DNA of 64,000 nucleotides from NCBI GenBank assembly GCA_944390825.1, contig CALXRG010000001.1, positions 62,001 through 126,000 of the forward strand, written 5' to 3'. Of this stretch, positions 34,887 through 44,192 are shown piece by piece; position 1 is the first letter of the stretch, and every line of letters starts with the position of its first letter. A program made the translations under genes and the position numbers. The notes under the pieces were generated by a model. The model ran no database searches. It had not been told where the DNA came from and saw only the letters and a list, made by a program, of their open reading frames with translations. The stretch comes from an uncultured Akkermansia sp. (GTDB lineage: Bacteria > Verrucomicrobiota > Verrucomicrobiia > Verrucomicrobiales > Akkermansiaceae).

Positions 34887-35519
34887 ATGAAATTCCTGAT
34901 CACCGCAGGCCCGACACGCGAAGCTCTCGATCCGGCCCGCTACATCTCCAACCGCTCCTCCGGCAGGATGGGCTACGCCCTGGCGGGAGCAGCCCGGCAC
35001 GAGGGGCACGACGTCGTCCTGATCTCCGGCCCCACCGCGCTGGATGTGCCGGCCGGTGTTGATTTCGTCCACGTCGAGAGCGCCCAGCAGATGTATGATG
35101 CCGTGCGCGACCTCTGCAAAGATGCCGATGTCGCCATTCTTTGTGCAGCAGTGGCGGACTACCGTCCCGTCGCATACAGTGGGCAGAAAATCAAAAAAAC
35201 GGCAGATCGCCTGATCATTGAACTTGAGAAAACCCCCGACATCCTGGGCAGCATGCGCAGCACCTTTGGCTTTGGCGGTGTCCTCGTTGGTTTTGCTGCC
35301 GAGACCAGCAACCTTCTGGAATACGGACGCGACAAACTGCGCCGCAAGCAGTGCAATCTCATCGTAGCCAACGACGTCTCGCGCCCCGATATCGGCTTTG
35401 ATACACGGGAGAATGAAGTTACTCTGATCTTTCCCGACCGCGAAGAGGTCCTGGAAAAAGACACCAAGGAGCATATCGCCCTGCACATCATCGAACACGC
35501 TGCCGCCCTGCGCCCATGA
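34887..35519 (+). CDS. coaB: Stand-alone phosphopantothenoylcysteine synthetase domain (CoaB)
   Basis: 210 residues, matching only the CoaB half of CoaBC (DFP family). ITAGPTREALDPARYISNRSSGRMGYALA is the nucleotide-binding start; AAVADYRP and GFAAET are the conserved central blocks and IVANDVSR the later one. It would join cysteine to 4-phosphopantothenate in coenzyme A synthesis. The flavin-containing CoaC decarboxylase half is not fused and must be elsewhere. Overlaps rsgA by 4 bases. Confidence 0.88.
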   Translation: MKFLITAGPTREALDPARYISNRSSGRMGYALAGAARHEGHDVVLISGPTALDVPAGVDFVHVESAQQMYDAVRDLCKDADVAILCAAVADYRPVAYSGQKIKKTADRLIIELEKTPDILGSMRSTFGFGGVLVGFAAETSNLLEYGRDKLRRKQCNLIVANDVSRPDIGFDTRENEVTLIFPDREEVLEKDTKEHIALHIIEHAAALRP

Positions 35520-36628
35520 CGGTCACCCTGGAAATGCTCGGCTGGGACAGCGGGCTCGCCGAAGCTTTTGCCGCACTCGGACACCCGGAGTGGTACCCGG
35601 CCCGCATCATCCGCGAAACGAAAATCAACTTCACCGTCATCGCCAAAGGCAAGGGAGACCACGAGGTGGTTCTGAGCGGCAAAGTCTGGCATGATGCCCG
35701 GACCGATGCCGATCTCCCCACGGTTGGTGACTGGGTCGCAGTCGATCCCGGGCAAGGGACGGATCTGCCGGTCATCCGGGCGATGCTGCCGCGCCGCAAC
35801 CGCTTCTCCCGCAAAGCACCGGGGCGCAGCTGTGCCGAGCAGGTCATCGGTGCCAATGTCGATATCGTCGTCGTCGTCACCGACGCCGGGAGCGACTACA
35901 ATCCGCGCCGCATCGAGCGTTACCTCGCGCTTATCCGCAAGTGCGGCGCCCGGCCCGTCGTTTTGATCAACAAGGGAGACCAGGCGGGAGAAGCAGCCAT
36001 GAAACGCGCCTGCGATGAAATCGCCGGACTCGGAGCAGAGGTATACCCCATCGTCGCACTGTGGAAGAAGGGATACCCGAAGTTTCTGAGACGTGTTCCC
36101 AAAGGCACAACCATCACCGTTGTCGGCTCTTCGGGCGTTGGCAAAAGCACCTTCGTCAACTCCCTGCTCGGGGATGAGTGGCTGGAAACCGGCGGTGTAA
36201 ACGAAGTCACCGGCAAAGGACGGCACACCACGGTTGCCCGCGAGCTTGTTGTTTTGCCAGGTGGCGGTGTTCTCATTGATAATCCCGGCATGCGCGAAAT
36301 CCAGATGTGGACGGATCCGGCGACGTTGAGGGCAGAGTTTGCCGACCTTAGCGAGCTGAGCCGGCAGTGTCGCTTCGCGGATTGTTCCCACCGCAAAGAT
36401 GCCGGCTGTGCCATCCGCGCTGCCCTGGAAGCAGGCACCCTGCCGCGGGATCGCTACGAGCACTTCCTCAACCTCGACGCCGAAATCGCCGAGCTGGAGC
36501 GGCGGGCCGAGAAAAGGCAAATGACCTTGGAACGCGTAACCAGGCGAGCCAAAAAAGATACTCTCCGCAACCGCTCCGACCGCGAAGAACACCGCGACAA
36601 CCTCCACCCGCACCGGCGCCGCTACTAA
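35516..36628 (+). CDS. rsgA: Ribosome small-subunit biogenesis GTPase
   Basis: 370 residues. Circularly permuted GTPase that checks late 30S assembly: an OB-fold N-terminal domain, then G4 (VVLINKGD), G1 (VGSSGVGKSTFVN, about 204-216) and G3 (LIDNPGMREI) in permuted order, and the C-terminal zinc knuckle CRFADCSHRKDAGC. The tail (RRAEKRQMTLERVTRRAKKD) is basic. Translationally coupled to coaB. Its stop codon overlaps the first copy of an 18-bp triplication. Confidence 0.95.
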   Translation: MTVTLEMLGWDSGLAEAFAALGHPEWYPARIIRETKINFTVIAKGKGDHEVVLSGKVWHDARTDADLPTVGDWVAVDPGQGTDLPVIRAMLPRRNRFSRKAPGRSCAEQVIGANVDIVVVVTDAGSDYNPRRIERYLALIRKCGARPVVLINKGDQAGEAAMKRACDEIAGLGAEVYPIVALWKKGYPKFLRRVPKGTTITVVGSSGVGKSTFVNSLLGDEWLETGGVNEVTGKGRHTTVARELVVLPGGGVLIDNPGMREIQMWTDPATLRAEFADLSELSRQCRFADCSHRKDAGCAIRAALEAGTLPRDRYEHFLNLDAEIAELERRAEKRQMTLERVTRRAKKDTLRNRSDREEHRDNLHPHRRRY

Positions 36629-36681
36629 ACAGCAAGTCAGCAGCGAACAGCAAGGCAGCGGCCAAACAGCAAGGCGGCTTT
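36628..36681. repeat. 18-bp repeat, three degenerate copies, starting at the rsgA stop
   Basis: AACAGCAAGnC(A/G)GC recurs at 36628, 36646 and 36664, an exact 18-base period; the first copy begins on the last base of the rsgA TAA. Confidence 0.75.
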
Positions 36682-36752
36682 TGAACCACAAAGACGCAAC
36701 GGAACAGCTGCCCCTCAACCGGGCGGCAAAGCCGCGTGGCCCCGAAGACGCA

Positions 36753-37862
36753 TCAGCTCTGCCGTTCCAGCAGGAAAAGATACTCCACCACCTTAGGAGC
36801 TCGCGACTGCAGATTACGGCACCCGCGGAAGGTTGCATACTCCTGCTGCATCGTCTCCACCCTGCCGTAGCGGCGCAGCAGAGCCTCCATATCCTGAGCA
36901 CTCAAAAAACCTTCTGAATTATAGGACAGCAGCACGAAACGCGCCGGAAGCGCCGCCAGGAGTTCCTCCAACGCCGGCCGCACCTGGCTTCTCACATTGT
37001 AGGCTGAGCGGTTCCAATCGGCCGGGATTCCGGACACAGCGGACAAGTGCTCCGGGCGTCTGTATTCTGCGAGCAAGTTGAGCATGAAATAGTTCGAACC
37101 ATAGGGATGCTGATTGTAGGGCGGATCCAGGTAAGCCAGATCGACCTCGGGCAGGCTTTGTGCGGCGGCAGCGGCATCCATCCGCATCACATGGCACTCC
37201 ACAGAAAAACGTGACAGGACAGGCAATCTCAGCCTTATCTCTCCCAAAATCCGGGACAAAGCATTGCGCCCCTCCCCGCCGAACTGCCCGACTCCCCGTC
37301 GGTTCTTGTAAAACCCCTTGAATACACCGGAAGTATTCGCATGCACCGATGCCTCATACAGCAGAGGCGCAAGGAAAAAAGGCCGCACCTCCGCAGGCAA
37401 TTCACCGATCAGCCGTCGGGCTGTATCGAGATACATCGCATTGCGGCGGGTATAAAAGACCCGCTCACCCGGCCGTATCTGGTCATCGTCCGCAGGCGCG
37501 TACAACTCCGTCAAAAAACCCGGGCTCGCCGTCGCGCGGATCTTCCGCCTCAGCTGCCGGAGCCATCCGGGCAGCTTCAGCTCACGTGCGGCCTCCCTGT
37601 TCTCCAGGTAACACCGGCCCAGAACTTCTGAATACGGCTCTATATCGTTTGAATAGAGGCAGGAAGAAAAATGTTTCAAATACCGCGACACAATGCCCGA
37701 CCCGGCAAAAGCATCAAAACACCGTAACGGTCTCCCGCCCAAGCGCCGGCGCACCCGCTGCACACCGCGGCCAATCAGTCCCAGCAAGCTTCTTTTATTG
37801 CCCAGATAAGTCACAATCTGCTCCCTGAGGAAGCGTGGGTTTTCTCTTATCCTGCTGCTCAT
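36753..37862 (-). CDS. D12-class DNA adenine N6-methyltransferase
   Basis: 369 residues from the ATG at 37862. Begins with YLGNKRSLLGLI, the SAM motif I region DAFAGSGIVSRYLKHF, later the catalytic LDPPYNQHPYGSNYF, consistent with the D12 (Dam/DpnM) class. It transfers methyl from SAM to adenine in a specific site. No restriction endonuclease or mobile element is next to it, so it looks like an orphan methyltransferase. Recognition site unknown. A TTG at 37892 is an alternative start, but it lies at the -10 box. Confidence 0.88.
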   Translation of the reverse strand: MSSRIRENPRFLREQIVTYLGNKRSLLGLIGRGVQRVRRRLGGRPLRCFDAFAGSGIVSRYLKHFSSCLYSNDIEPYSEVLGRCYLENREAARELKLPGWLRQLRRKIRATASPGFLTELYAPADDDQIRPGERVFYTRRNAMYLDTARRLIGELPAEVRPFFLAPLLYEASVHANTSGVFKGFYKNRRGVGQFGGEGRNALSRILGEIRLRLPVLSRFSVECHVMRMDAAAAAQSLPEVDLAYLDPPYNQHPYGSNYFMLNLLAEYRRPEHLSAVSGIPADWNRSAYNVRSQVRPALEELLAALPARFVLLSYNSEGFLSAQDMEALLRRYGRVETMQQEYATFRGCRNLQSRAPKVVEYLFLLERQS

Positions 37863-37882
37863 ATGATGCTTCTGTGGCGAGC

Positions 37883-37911
37883 ACTCTAGCAAAAGTTTGC
37901 CCTAGCGTCAA
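37883..37911 (-). promoter_or_regulatory. Predicted promoter of the methyltransferase gene
   Basis: On the minus strand: TTGACG (37906-37911), 17-bp spacer, TAGAGT (37883-37888); 20 bases to the ATG. Confidence 0.65.
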
Positions 37912-38223
37912 GCTCCGGAAGCCCTGATACCACCGTCCCGCACTGCCAGACAACACCCCTACCAGCTCAGCGGGGCTCTCCGGCACATTTCCTTCCCCGG
38001 TGAATGAAGCTGCCTGGGCCTCCTGACTGAGGTCCCATTTCCCGCACGATTTCCCAGCCAACAACGACACCCCCTGCCGGGGCCCCACTGGCACCGCCCC
38101 GGCCAGCTCACTCCCCCTGCCACACGGAAGCATCCCGGACTCCCCCAGGGCAGCGCACCCCGGCAAAGAACACGGGCATCATCAACCGCTCTGTCCATTG
38201 CTCCCACGCCAAACACTCCCGCA
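37912..38223. other. C-rich gap without a gene
   Basis: Between the two divergent promoters lies about 310 bases of C-rich sequence with no credible reading frame, repeat or hairpin. Confidence 0.4.
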
Positions 38224-38252
38224 TTGACCCTCACCCCTCACTGTGCTAAGAT
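38224..38252 (+). promoter_or_regulatory. Predicted leaderless promoter of the PHP-ligA-pfkB operon
   Basis: TTGACC (38224-38229), 17-bp spacer, TAAGAT (38247-38252), then 10 bases to the ATG at 38263. Confidence 0.65.
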
Positions 38253-38262
38253 GGCGCCAGCC

Positions 38263-39096
38263 ATGGCACGCGCTGACTATCACACACATACTCCCCTTTG
38301 CCTGCACGCGGAAGGTACGCCGGAAGCCTTTGTGGATCAGGCACTCCGGCTGGGACTGGCGGATTACGGCATCTCGGATCACATGCCCATGCCCAACGAC
38401 ACAGAAAAGAGCTTCGATAACTGGCGCATGCGCTCAGATCAGCTCCCGGAATACCTGGAATGGATCGGGCGGGCCCGACGCCGCGCAGAGGGCTCTCCGC
38501 TGAGGGTGCTGGCTGCCCTGGAGTGCGATTGGTTTGAGGGAATCGAACCATGGATCAACGAACTGCGCCGGCGCACTGACTGGGATTACCTGATCGGCTC
38601 CGTGCATTACCTGGGAAGTCTTGGTTCAGTGGACGATTCCGTCTACGAGCAGTCACCGACCACCGGCTCTGTCGAGGAAGACTGGAGGTTATACCGTGAA
38701 GCAATCCTCCGACTGGTACAAAGCGGATTGTTTGATATACTCGGGCATATGGATCTGGTCAAGATCTGGGGGCGGCGTACCCAGGAGTTGCCGACGCTGT
38801 TCTGGGAGCCGGTGCTCGATGCTCTGGCTGAGTCGGGCATGATCGTAGAGCTCAACACAGCGGGCTGGCACAAACCATGCGCGACCCAATATCCGGATGA
38901 CACAGTGCTGCGGGAGCTGATGCGCCGGGGTGTTCCCATCGTGGTCAGTTCCGACGCCCACAGTCCGGCGGTGCTCGGCCGGGACTCAGAACGCGCACAG
39001 ATGCTTCTTCAATCTCTCGCGCCCAGGGGGCTGCGCGAGTTCATACACCCATGCCCCGTCACCTCTACCCCTCTCCACGTCTATGGATCTCTTTGA
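38263..39096 (+). CDS. PHP-domain histidinol-phosphatase-like protein
   Basis: 277 residues. Metal-dependent PHP fold with DYHTHTPLCLHAEG at the N-terminus, ISDHMPMP, ECDWFEG, IGSVHYLG, LGHMDLVKIW and VVSSDAHSPAVLG, the HisK-type histidinol-phosphatase pattern. It probably dephosphorylates histidinol phosphate, the penultimate step of histidine synthesis; no other his genes are near. An upstream in-frame ATG at 38251 falls in the -10 box and is rejected. The end overlaps ligA by 14 bases. Confidence 0.85.
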   Translation: MARADYHTHTPLCLHAEGTPEAFVDQALRLGLADYGISDHMPMPNDTEKSFDNWRMRSDQLPEYLEWIGRARRRAEGSPLRVLAALECDWFEGIEPWINELRRRTDWDYLIGSVHYLGSLGSVDDSVYEQSPTTGSVEEDWRLYREAILRLVQSGLFDILGHMDLVKIWGRRTQELPTLFWEPVLDALAESGMIVELNTAGWHKPCATQYPDDTVLRELMRRGVPIVVSSDAHSPAVLGRDSERAQMLLQSLAPRGLREFIHPCPVTSTPLHVYGSL

Positions 39097-41491
39097 TTTT
39101 GCCGAGCAGGAACAGGCCAGGCAAGCCGCAGCGTCCCCCGGAAAAGAAGCCGGCGCCTCCCTCGACCACTACCAAAAGTTGGTCGATGTCATCCGGCGCA
39201 ACAATGAACTCTACTATGCCAAAGCACAGCCCGAAATCTCGGATGCTGAGTACGATGCCCTCTACCGGGAGCTGGAGCAGATCGAAGCCGCTCACCCCGA
39301 CTGGGTAGCAGAAGATTCCCCAACCCGCCAGGTTGGCAATGACCTCTCCGAGGGATTCCGCAAGGTCGTGCACCCGCGGCCCATGCTCAGTATTGATGAT
39401 ATTTTCGAACAGGAAGCCGCCGGCGATGCCCCCACTGATACCGAGCTCGTCAGTTTTTACGAAACACTCCGGTGGATGACCCGTCAGACGCCCAAGGTCG
39501 TAGTGGAGCCCAAAATCGACGGTTGCGCTGTGACTCTGATGTACCGCCGGGGCAAGCTGGCCTACGCGGCAACACGCGGCAACGGTAAAACGGGCGACGA
39601 CATCACCGCCAATGTGAGCACCATCAGGAGCATCCCTCAAACCCTGCCGGAGGGTGCCCCGGAGGTGCTGGAGGTACGCGGTGAGATTTTCATGCGCTTC
39701 GATGATTTCGAGAGCATGAACCGCCAGCGGGATGAGGAAGGGCTGCCGGCTTTTGCCAATCCGCGCAATGCCACGGCCGGGTCCATCAAAATCCTCGATC
39801 CCCGGGAAGTCGCCCGGCGACCGCTCCGTTTCCTGGCTCACAGCATGGGAGAATACGAAGGACCCGCCCTGCTCCATACCGATGATTATGAGCGCTTGCT
39901 CAAAACCATGGGCATCCCGCTCAACGAGCCGATTCTGCGCGCCCACGACCTCCATGAGCTTCGGGAAGCCGTGCAGAAAATCGCAGAACTGCGCCGGCAC
40001 ATCGGTTACCCAACGGATGGCGCCGTAATCAAGCTGGACGATTACCTGATGCGCGAGGAACTGGGTACCACAGCCCGGGCCCCGCGCTGGGCGGCTGCCT
40101 TCAAGTTCCGCCCCGAGCAAAAAATGACCCGTCTGCGGGCCATCACCGTGCAGGTAGGCCGCACCGGTGTACTGACTCCGGTGGCAGAACTCGATCCGGT
40201 GCAGATCTCGGGTTCGACCGTTGCCAGAGCCACACTGCACAACCAGAGCGAAATCGAACGCAAGGACATCCGCATCGGCGACACGCTGCTGGTGGAGAAA
40301 TCCGGCGAAATCATACCGGCTGTCGTTCGGGTCATCCCCGAAAAGCGCCCGGCAGACGCCGTCCCCTACAATCTGTACGAAGCCATGGGAGGCGTGTGTC
40401 CCAGCTGCGGGGCGCCCATCTGCCAGGAGGAGGGACAGGTAGCGTGGCGCTGCACGAACTTCTCCTGCCCGGCGCAGGCGGTGATGCGTACGGTGCATTT
40501 CTGCCGCCGGGAAAACCTGAATATCGACTCGCTGGGCACCAACGTAGCAGAGGCCCTAGTCCGCGACGGCCTGATCCGCAATCCCCTGGACCTTTACAGA
40601 CTGTCTGTTGATCAGTTGGCCAATCTCAACCTGGGCACGGATACCGATGTACGGCGCTTTGGGGAGAAGAATGCACAGCGCGTGCTCGATGCGCTGGCAC
40701 ACTCGCGCACCCTTCCGCTGTCGCGCTGGCTTTCGGCACTGGGCATTCCCGAAATCGGGACTGTCAGCGCTGAACTGTTCAGCTCTTACCACCGGGATCT
40801 CGCAGATTTGGCGCAGTCAGCATTGCTCAAGACCCTGCTTCTGCTTCAGAAGAAACTTCAGGAACTGGATCGCGTCAACCCGCAGTCGAGGCTCAATTAC
40901 GCATACACCAAGGCCAGCATCACCAAAGATACTTCACTGAGCGCCGAGCAAAAAGCAGCCAAACTCCGGGAACGCGAAGCACGTTTTGAGGAACTTTCCC
41001 GGCAGGCCGCCCCCCTCCGCACAGAAATAGAACAACTGGCTGGCGGACTTGAGCCCTACGGCGACTTCAAACTGCACCAAGAGTTCAACGGCAGTTACTC
41101 CTACACGCTGATCAATCCTCTGGGCAATGTAGCGACTCAGTATGTCTTTTCTTATTTCGACTCGAAAGCCGGCCGCGATCTCATGGGGACGCTGAAGGAG
41201 CTGGGCATTGCCCCGAAATCGGACAACTACTGTGTCGGACAGCAGAAAGGAAACGGGCCACTGAGTGGCCTGACGTTTGTGATCACCGGAACCCTGAGCC
41301 AGCCCCGCACCGACATAGCGAAGATGATCACCGCTGCCGGCGGCCGTGTGGCCGCTGCCATCACCCGCAGCACGAACTACCTGCTTGCCGGCGAAGGCGG
41401 TGGCAGCAAACGGAGCAAGGCGCAGAAGCTCAATGTTGCGCTGATCAACGAGCAGGAATTCTTGAACATGCTCAAGGGGGATCAGGGATGA
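39083..41491 (+). CDS. ligA: NAD-dependent DNA ligase with extra insertion
   Basis: 802 residues against about 670 usual. Seals nicks with NAD. Order: domain Ia with NNELYY, nucleotidyltransferase with the AMP-accepting K144 in VEPKIDG, RGEIFM, TDGAVIKLDD, OB fold (VQVGRTGVLTPVAEL), C4 zinc finger (CPSCGAPIC, CTNFSCPAQ), HhH domain (FLALGI-like LSALGIPEIGTVSAELF), C-terminal BRCT (LSGLTFVITGTLSQPRTDIAKM). About 95 residues (about 580-675), partly coiled-coil-like, are inserted in the HhH region. The start at 39083 lies inside the end of the PHP gene and is preferred over an upstream frame extension. It overlaps pfkB by 4 bases. Confidence 0.95.
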   Translation: MDLFDFAEQEQARQAAASPGKEAGASLDHYQKLVDVIRRNNELYYAKAQPEISDAEYDALYRELEQIEAAHPDWVAEDSPTRQVGNDLSEGFRKVVHPRPMLSIDDIFEQEAAGDAPTDTELVSFYETLRWMTRQTPKVVVEPKIDGCAVTLMYRRGKLAYAATRGNGKTGDDITANVSTIRSIPQTLPEGAPEVLEVRGEIFMRFDDFESMNRQRDEEGLPAFANPRNATAGSIKILDPREVARRPLRFLAHSMGEYEGPALLHTDDYERLLKTMGIPLNEPILRAHDLHELREAVQKIAELRRHIGYPTDGAVIKLDDYLMREELGTTARAPRWAAAFKFRPEQKMTRLRAITVQVGRTGVLTPVAELDPVQISGSTVARATLHNQSEIERKDIRIGDTLLVEKSGEIIPAVVRVIPEKRPADAVPYNLYEAMGGVCPSCGAPICQEEGQVAWRCTNFSCPAQAVMRTVHFCRRENLNIDSLGTNVAEALVRDGLIRNPLDLYRLSVDQLANLNLGTDTDVRRFGEKNAQRVLDALAHSRTLPLSRWLSALGIPEIGTVSAELFSSYHRDLADLAQSALLKTLLLLQKKLQELDRVNPQSRLNYAYTKASITKDTSLSAEQKAAKLREREARFEELSRQAAPLRTEIEQLAGGLEPYGDFKLHQEFNGSYSYTLINPLGNVATQYVFSYFDSKAGRDLMGTLKELGIAPKSDNYCVGQQKGNGPLSGLTFVITGTLSQPRTDIAKMITAAGGRVAAAITRSTNYLLAGEGGGSKRSKAQKLNVALINEQEFLNMLKGDQG

Positions 41492-42429
41492 CAGCTCCGC
41501 TTGCTCTGATTTACGGTACGATCGCCGTTGACACGCTGTTTACACCGCGGGGTGAAGCCCGGGCCGTGCTGGGCGGTTCGGGGCCGTATGCGGCGCTGGC
41601 TGCCCGCCTGCTCAGCCGCCATACATGCATGGTTGGGGTAGTAGGCGATGATTTTGAACCGGTCTTCCGCCGTCAGCTGGAAGACTGCGGTGTTGGTTTT
41701 AATCATGTCGCGCAGATCCCGGGCAAGACTTTCTCCTGGAAAGCCCGCTATGAAAAAGACATGAACCAGCGCACCAGCCTTGCCACAGACGAAGGCGTGC
41801 AGGAGGTATGGGACGCTGTGCTGCCCCCGGAGCTGACACAAGCGCAACTGCTGGTTGCCTGCAACGTCACCCCCCGCCTGCAAACACGTGTGCTGGCGCA
41901 GTGCCGCAACGCGCAATTCACGATGGCGGATTTCATGGAGTCCTGGATTATCCGCGAGCGTGACTACGTGGACAAGCTGCTGGCCGGAGTGGACCTGGCC
42001 CTGATGAACGACAGTGAGGTCTGCTGCTATGCGGGCACCAGCGATGCGCTGGAAGGCGGCTACCGGCTTCTGGAAGCGGGGCCACGCTACGTGATTGTGA
42101 AGCACGGCAGTGCAGGCTCAACGCTCTTTCACCGGGAACCGGGGACAGAACAGATCAGGTTATTCCGCATTCCGGCCTGGCCCCTGGTGCACCCTGTCGA
42201 TCCGACCGGTGCCGGTGATTCCTACATGGGAGCTCTCGGTGCCTACCTGCTCGAACACCTCAACGGCGGTCAGCCCTCGTGGGAGGAAATGAAGCGCGGC
42301 GTTGCGTATGCCACGGTCGTAGCCGCTGCCACCTGCGAAGCATTCGGCACCCGCTCCCTGATGGAGCTAACCCCGGCTGCGGTAGAGGAGCGGATGCAAG
42401 CCTTCCGGGAAATGACCGCATGGGCTTGA
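41488..42429 (+). CDS. PfkB-family sugar/nucleoside kinase
   Basis: 313 residues. Ribokinase fold: the N-terminal GGSGPYAALAARLL glycine pair and the C-terminal DPTGAGDSYMGALGAYL with the catalytic Asp and anion hole. Substrate specificity is not readable from the sequence; sugar or nucleoside are both possible. Translation-coupled to ligA and last gene of that operon; it faces the envelope gene at 42445 with only 15 bases between the stops. Confidence 0.88.
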   Translation: MTAPLALIYGTIAVDTLFTPRGEARAVLGGSGPYAALAARLLSRHTCMVGVVGDDFEPVFRRQLEDCGVGFNHVAQIPGKTFSWKARYEKDMNQRTSLATDEGVQEVWDAVLPPELTQAQLLVACNVTPRLQTRVLAQCRNAQFTMADFMESWIIRERDYVDKLLAGVDLALMNDSEVCCYAGTSDALEGGYRLLEAGPRYVIVKHGSAGSTLFHREPGTEQIRLFRIPAWPLVHPVDPTGAGDSYMGALGAYLLEHLNGGQPSWEEMKRGVAYATVVAAATCEAFGTRSLMELTPAAVEERMQAFREMTAWA

Positions 42430-42444
42430 CCCCGCTCACGCGGC

Positions 42445-44151
42445 TCACCTGCCGCTGCGGGAGCCGGGGCCTCCCCCGGGCGGCGTCGGGATACGCAGGC
42501 TGACGTCAGGCGAGGCGATGTCGCTGGGACTTTGCTGCTGCGGGTAAGGCATCCGGGAGTGATGAGGCGACTCCTCCCGGGAAGATGCCTGAGTCTTTCG
42601 CGAAGGAGACTGCGGCATGCTCATCGCAGGCACCGCCTGAGGCAAACGGGGTGCGCTCGGCACCATGGGAGCAGCCTGTGCAGTCTGAGGCAAGGGAGGA
42701 ACCGGGTGGCCCGAACCGGCACGTCGCCCGTGATCGGATCCGGTTTGACGAAACTCGGTTTGACGAAACTCGTTTTGGTGGCCGGTCTGCTCAGGGCGCG
42801 GCATGGAGGGCACCTGAACGGGGGGGACGTACGGCGCTTTGAACGATGCGGTGATACCCGGAGCTCCGACGGGACTGGCCGAATCGAGGGTGCGCGGCAT
42901 CCCGTCGGCACGGGTTCGGTCAGCAGCTGAATCCTGGCGGATGAGGACGGCTTGAGTTGCCGGACGGGGGCGCACCAGAGTATGCCCCATGGGCACAGCC
43001 GCACCGCCTGAAGGCTCGACCAGCAGGTTGTCCCTCTTGTGGCTCAGCACGAGAGCTCCCGCAAAAAAAGCCACCGCCAAAGCCAGCATCACAGCAGCAC
43101 TCCAGATAAAGGAAATACCGATACCAAGCGGGACTCCTACGGCAGATATAAAGGCCAGCAGGCTCCCGAGCACAACAAAATAACTCATACGGTACGCCGC
43201 CCCGTAACACACAATGCAGGCTGCATAGCCAAAGAGCACGCAGACGCCCAGCACCGGCATGTGGTGCTCGAGCAGCAGCAGCCCAACCGGCAGCGAAAGA
43301 ATCGTCACCGAATAATACAGGATAAACGGCCAAGCAAAGATGGGCCGGTTCGTGCGACGTGCACGCGCGCACTGCACACGCAGCAGAAAGCTCATGGGAA
43401 TGAACCAGATGAGCATCATACCGACCCACTGACCGGCGGCGATGCTGCCACTCAGCCGGGCCGGTCTCAGGTACTGCGGGTAGAGGATCATGGCCTGATA
43501 CACCAGCAGATACAGGACAAACGTCACGGGACTGATGACCGAAAAAGTCGAGTATCCACTGCGGTAGGTAACCGCACACCATCCCCCTGAGATACCCCAG
43601 ATCATCAGAACACTCAAGACGCAAGTCCACAGCAGGGCCCAGGAAGCAACATCGCGGGCCGTGTTCATACCAAGCCACACCAGCACCAATTCGCCCAGGC
43701 AGGCGAGTGCCAGCACGATGACAGCGACCCGACCGGGTTGCAGAGCCAGCACCAGCATAATGCCACCGAGGAAAATCAACCCCAGAAACCACAGGTGCAG
43801 CCCCGGCAAAGCCTCCCGCAGGCAAATCACCGAAATCAGGCAGGTCACGCTCAGCAAAAGTCCGCGCACCTCCCGGGAGCTCCAGCCCCAGTGGGCAAAC
43901 GTCCCGTAGCCCAGCCACATGACCACAAGCACCGCACTGAGAGTCAGCACGCGCGTCAGGCTGGTCATGGAATCCCAGTAATGAGCGTAAAGCAGCACGG
44001 CCGCGCCCGCGCACATCAAAAACGACATGACGCCGAGCAGCCAAATCATCGTGGCGCCGGCACCGGAACTTCTCGCCCCGGACAATCGCCACCAGCGCGC
44101 ACGCTCGCCGCCCTCATCTGGCGTCAGCGTCTGAGTATCCTGCCACCCCAT
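42445..44151 (-). CDS. Polytopic membrane protein with proline-rich tail (DUF2157-like)
   Basis: 568 residues. Residues about 34-380 form some ten to twelve hydrophobic helices; this block resembles DUF2157-type inner-membrane proteins, though I am not sure. Residues about 385-568 are rich in Pro, Ser, Gln and Arg and look disordered; they contain an in-frame 15-bp duplication (42741-42770) giving two EFRQT-type repeats. It follows the small lipoprotein gene after 41 bases and is probably in the same transcript. Function unknown. Confidence 0.65.
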   Translation of the reverse strand: MGWQDTQTLTPDEGGERARWWRLSGARSSGAGATMIWLLGVMSFLMCAGAAVLLYAHYWDSMTSLTRVLTLSAVLVVMWLGYGTFAHWGWSSREVRGLLLSVTCLISVICLREALPGLHLWFLGLIFLGGIMLVLALQPGRVAVIVLALACLGELVLVWLGMNTARDVASWALLWTCVLSVLMIWGISGGWCAVTYRSGYSTFSVISPVTFVLYLLVYQAMILYPQYLRPARLSGSIAAGQWVGMMLIWFIPMSFLLRVQCARARRTNRPIFAWPFILYYSVTILSLPVGLLLLEHHMPVLGVCVLFGYAACIVCYGAAYRMSYFVVLGSLLAFISAVGVPLGIGISFIWSAAVMLALAVAFFAGALVLSHKRDNLLVEPSGGAAVPMGHTLVRPRPATQAVLIRQDSAADRTRADGMPRTLDSASPVGAPGITASFKAPYVPPVQVPSMPRPEQTGHQNEFRQTEFRQTGSDHGRRAGSGHPVPPLPQTAQAAPMVPSAPRLPQAVPAMSMPQSPSRKTQASSREESPHHSRMPYPQQQSPSDIASPDVSLRIPTPPGGGPGSRSGR

Positions 44152-44192
44152 GGCCCGTCAGCACACAACAAGCCGCTGCTTCCCGGGTCAGC

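Noticed and set aside
35159-36901. 580-codon minus-strand open frame
   Set aside because: It spans coaB, rsgA and the methyltransferase end on the opposite strand, so it is a shadow frame.
39065-40498. 477-codon minus-strand open frame
   Set aside because: Shadow of ligA.
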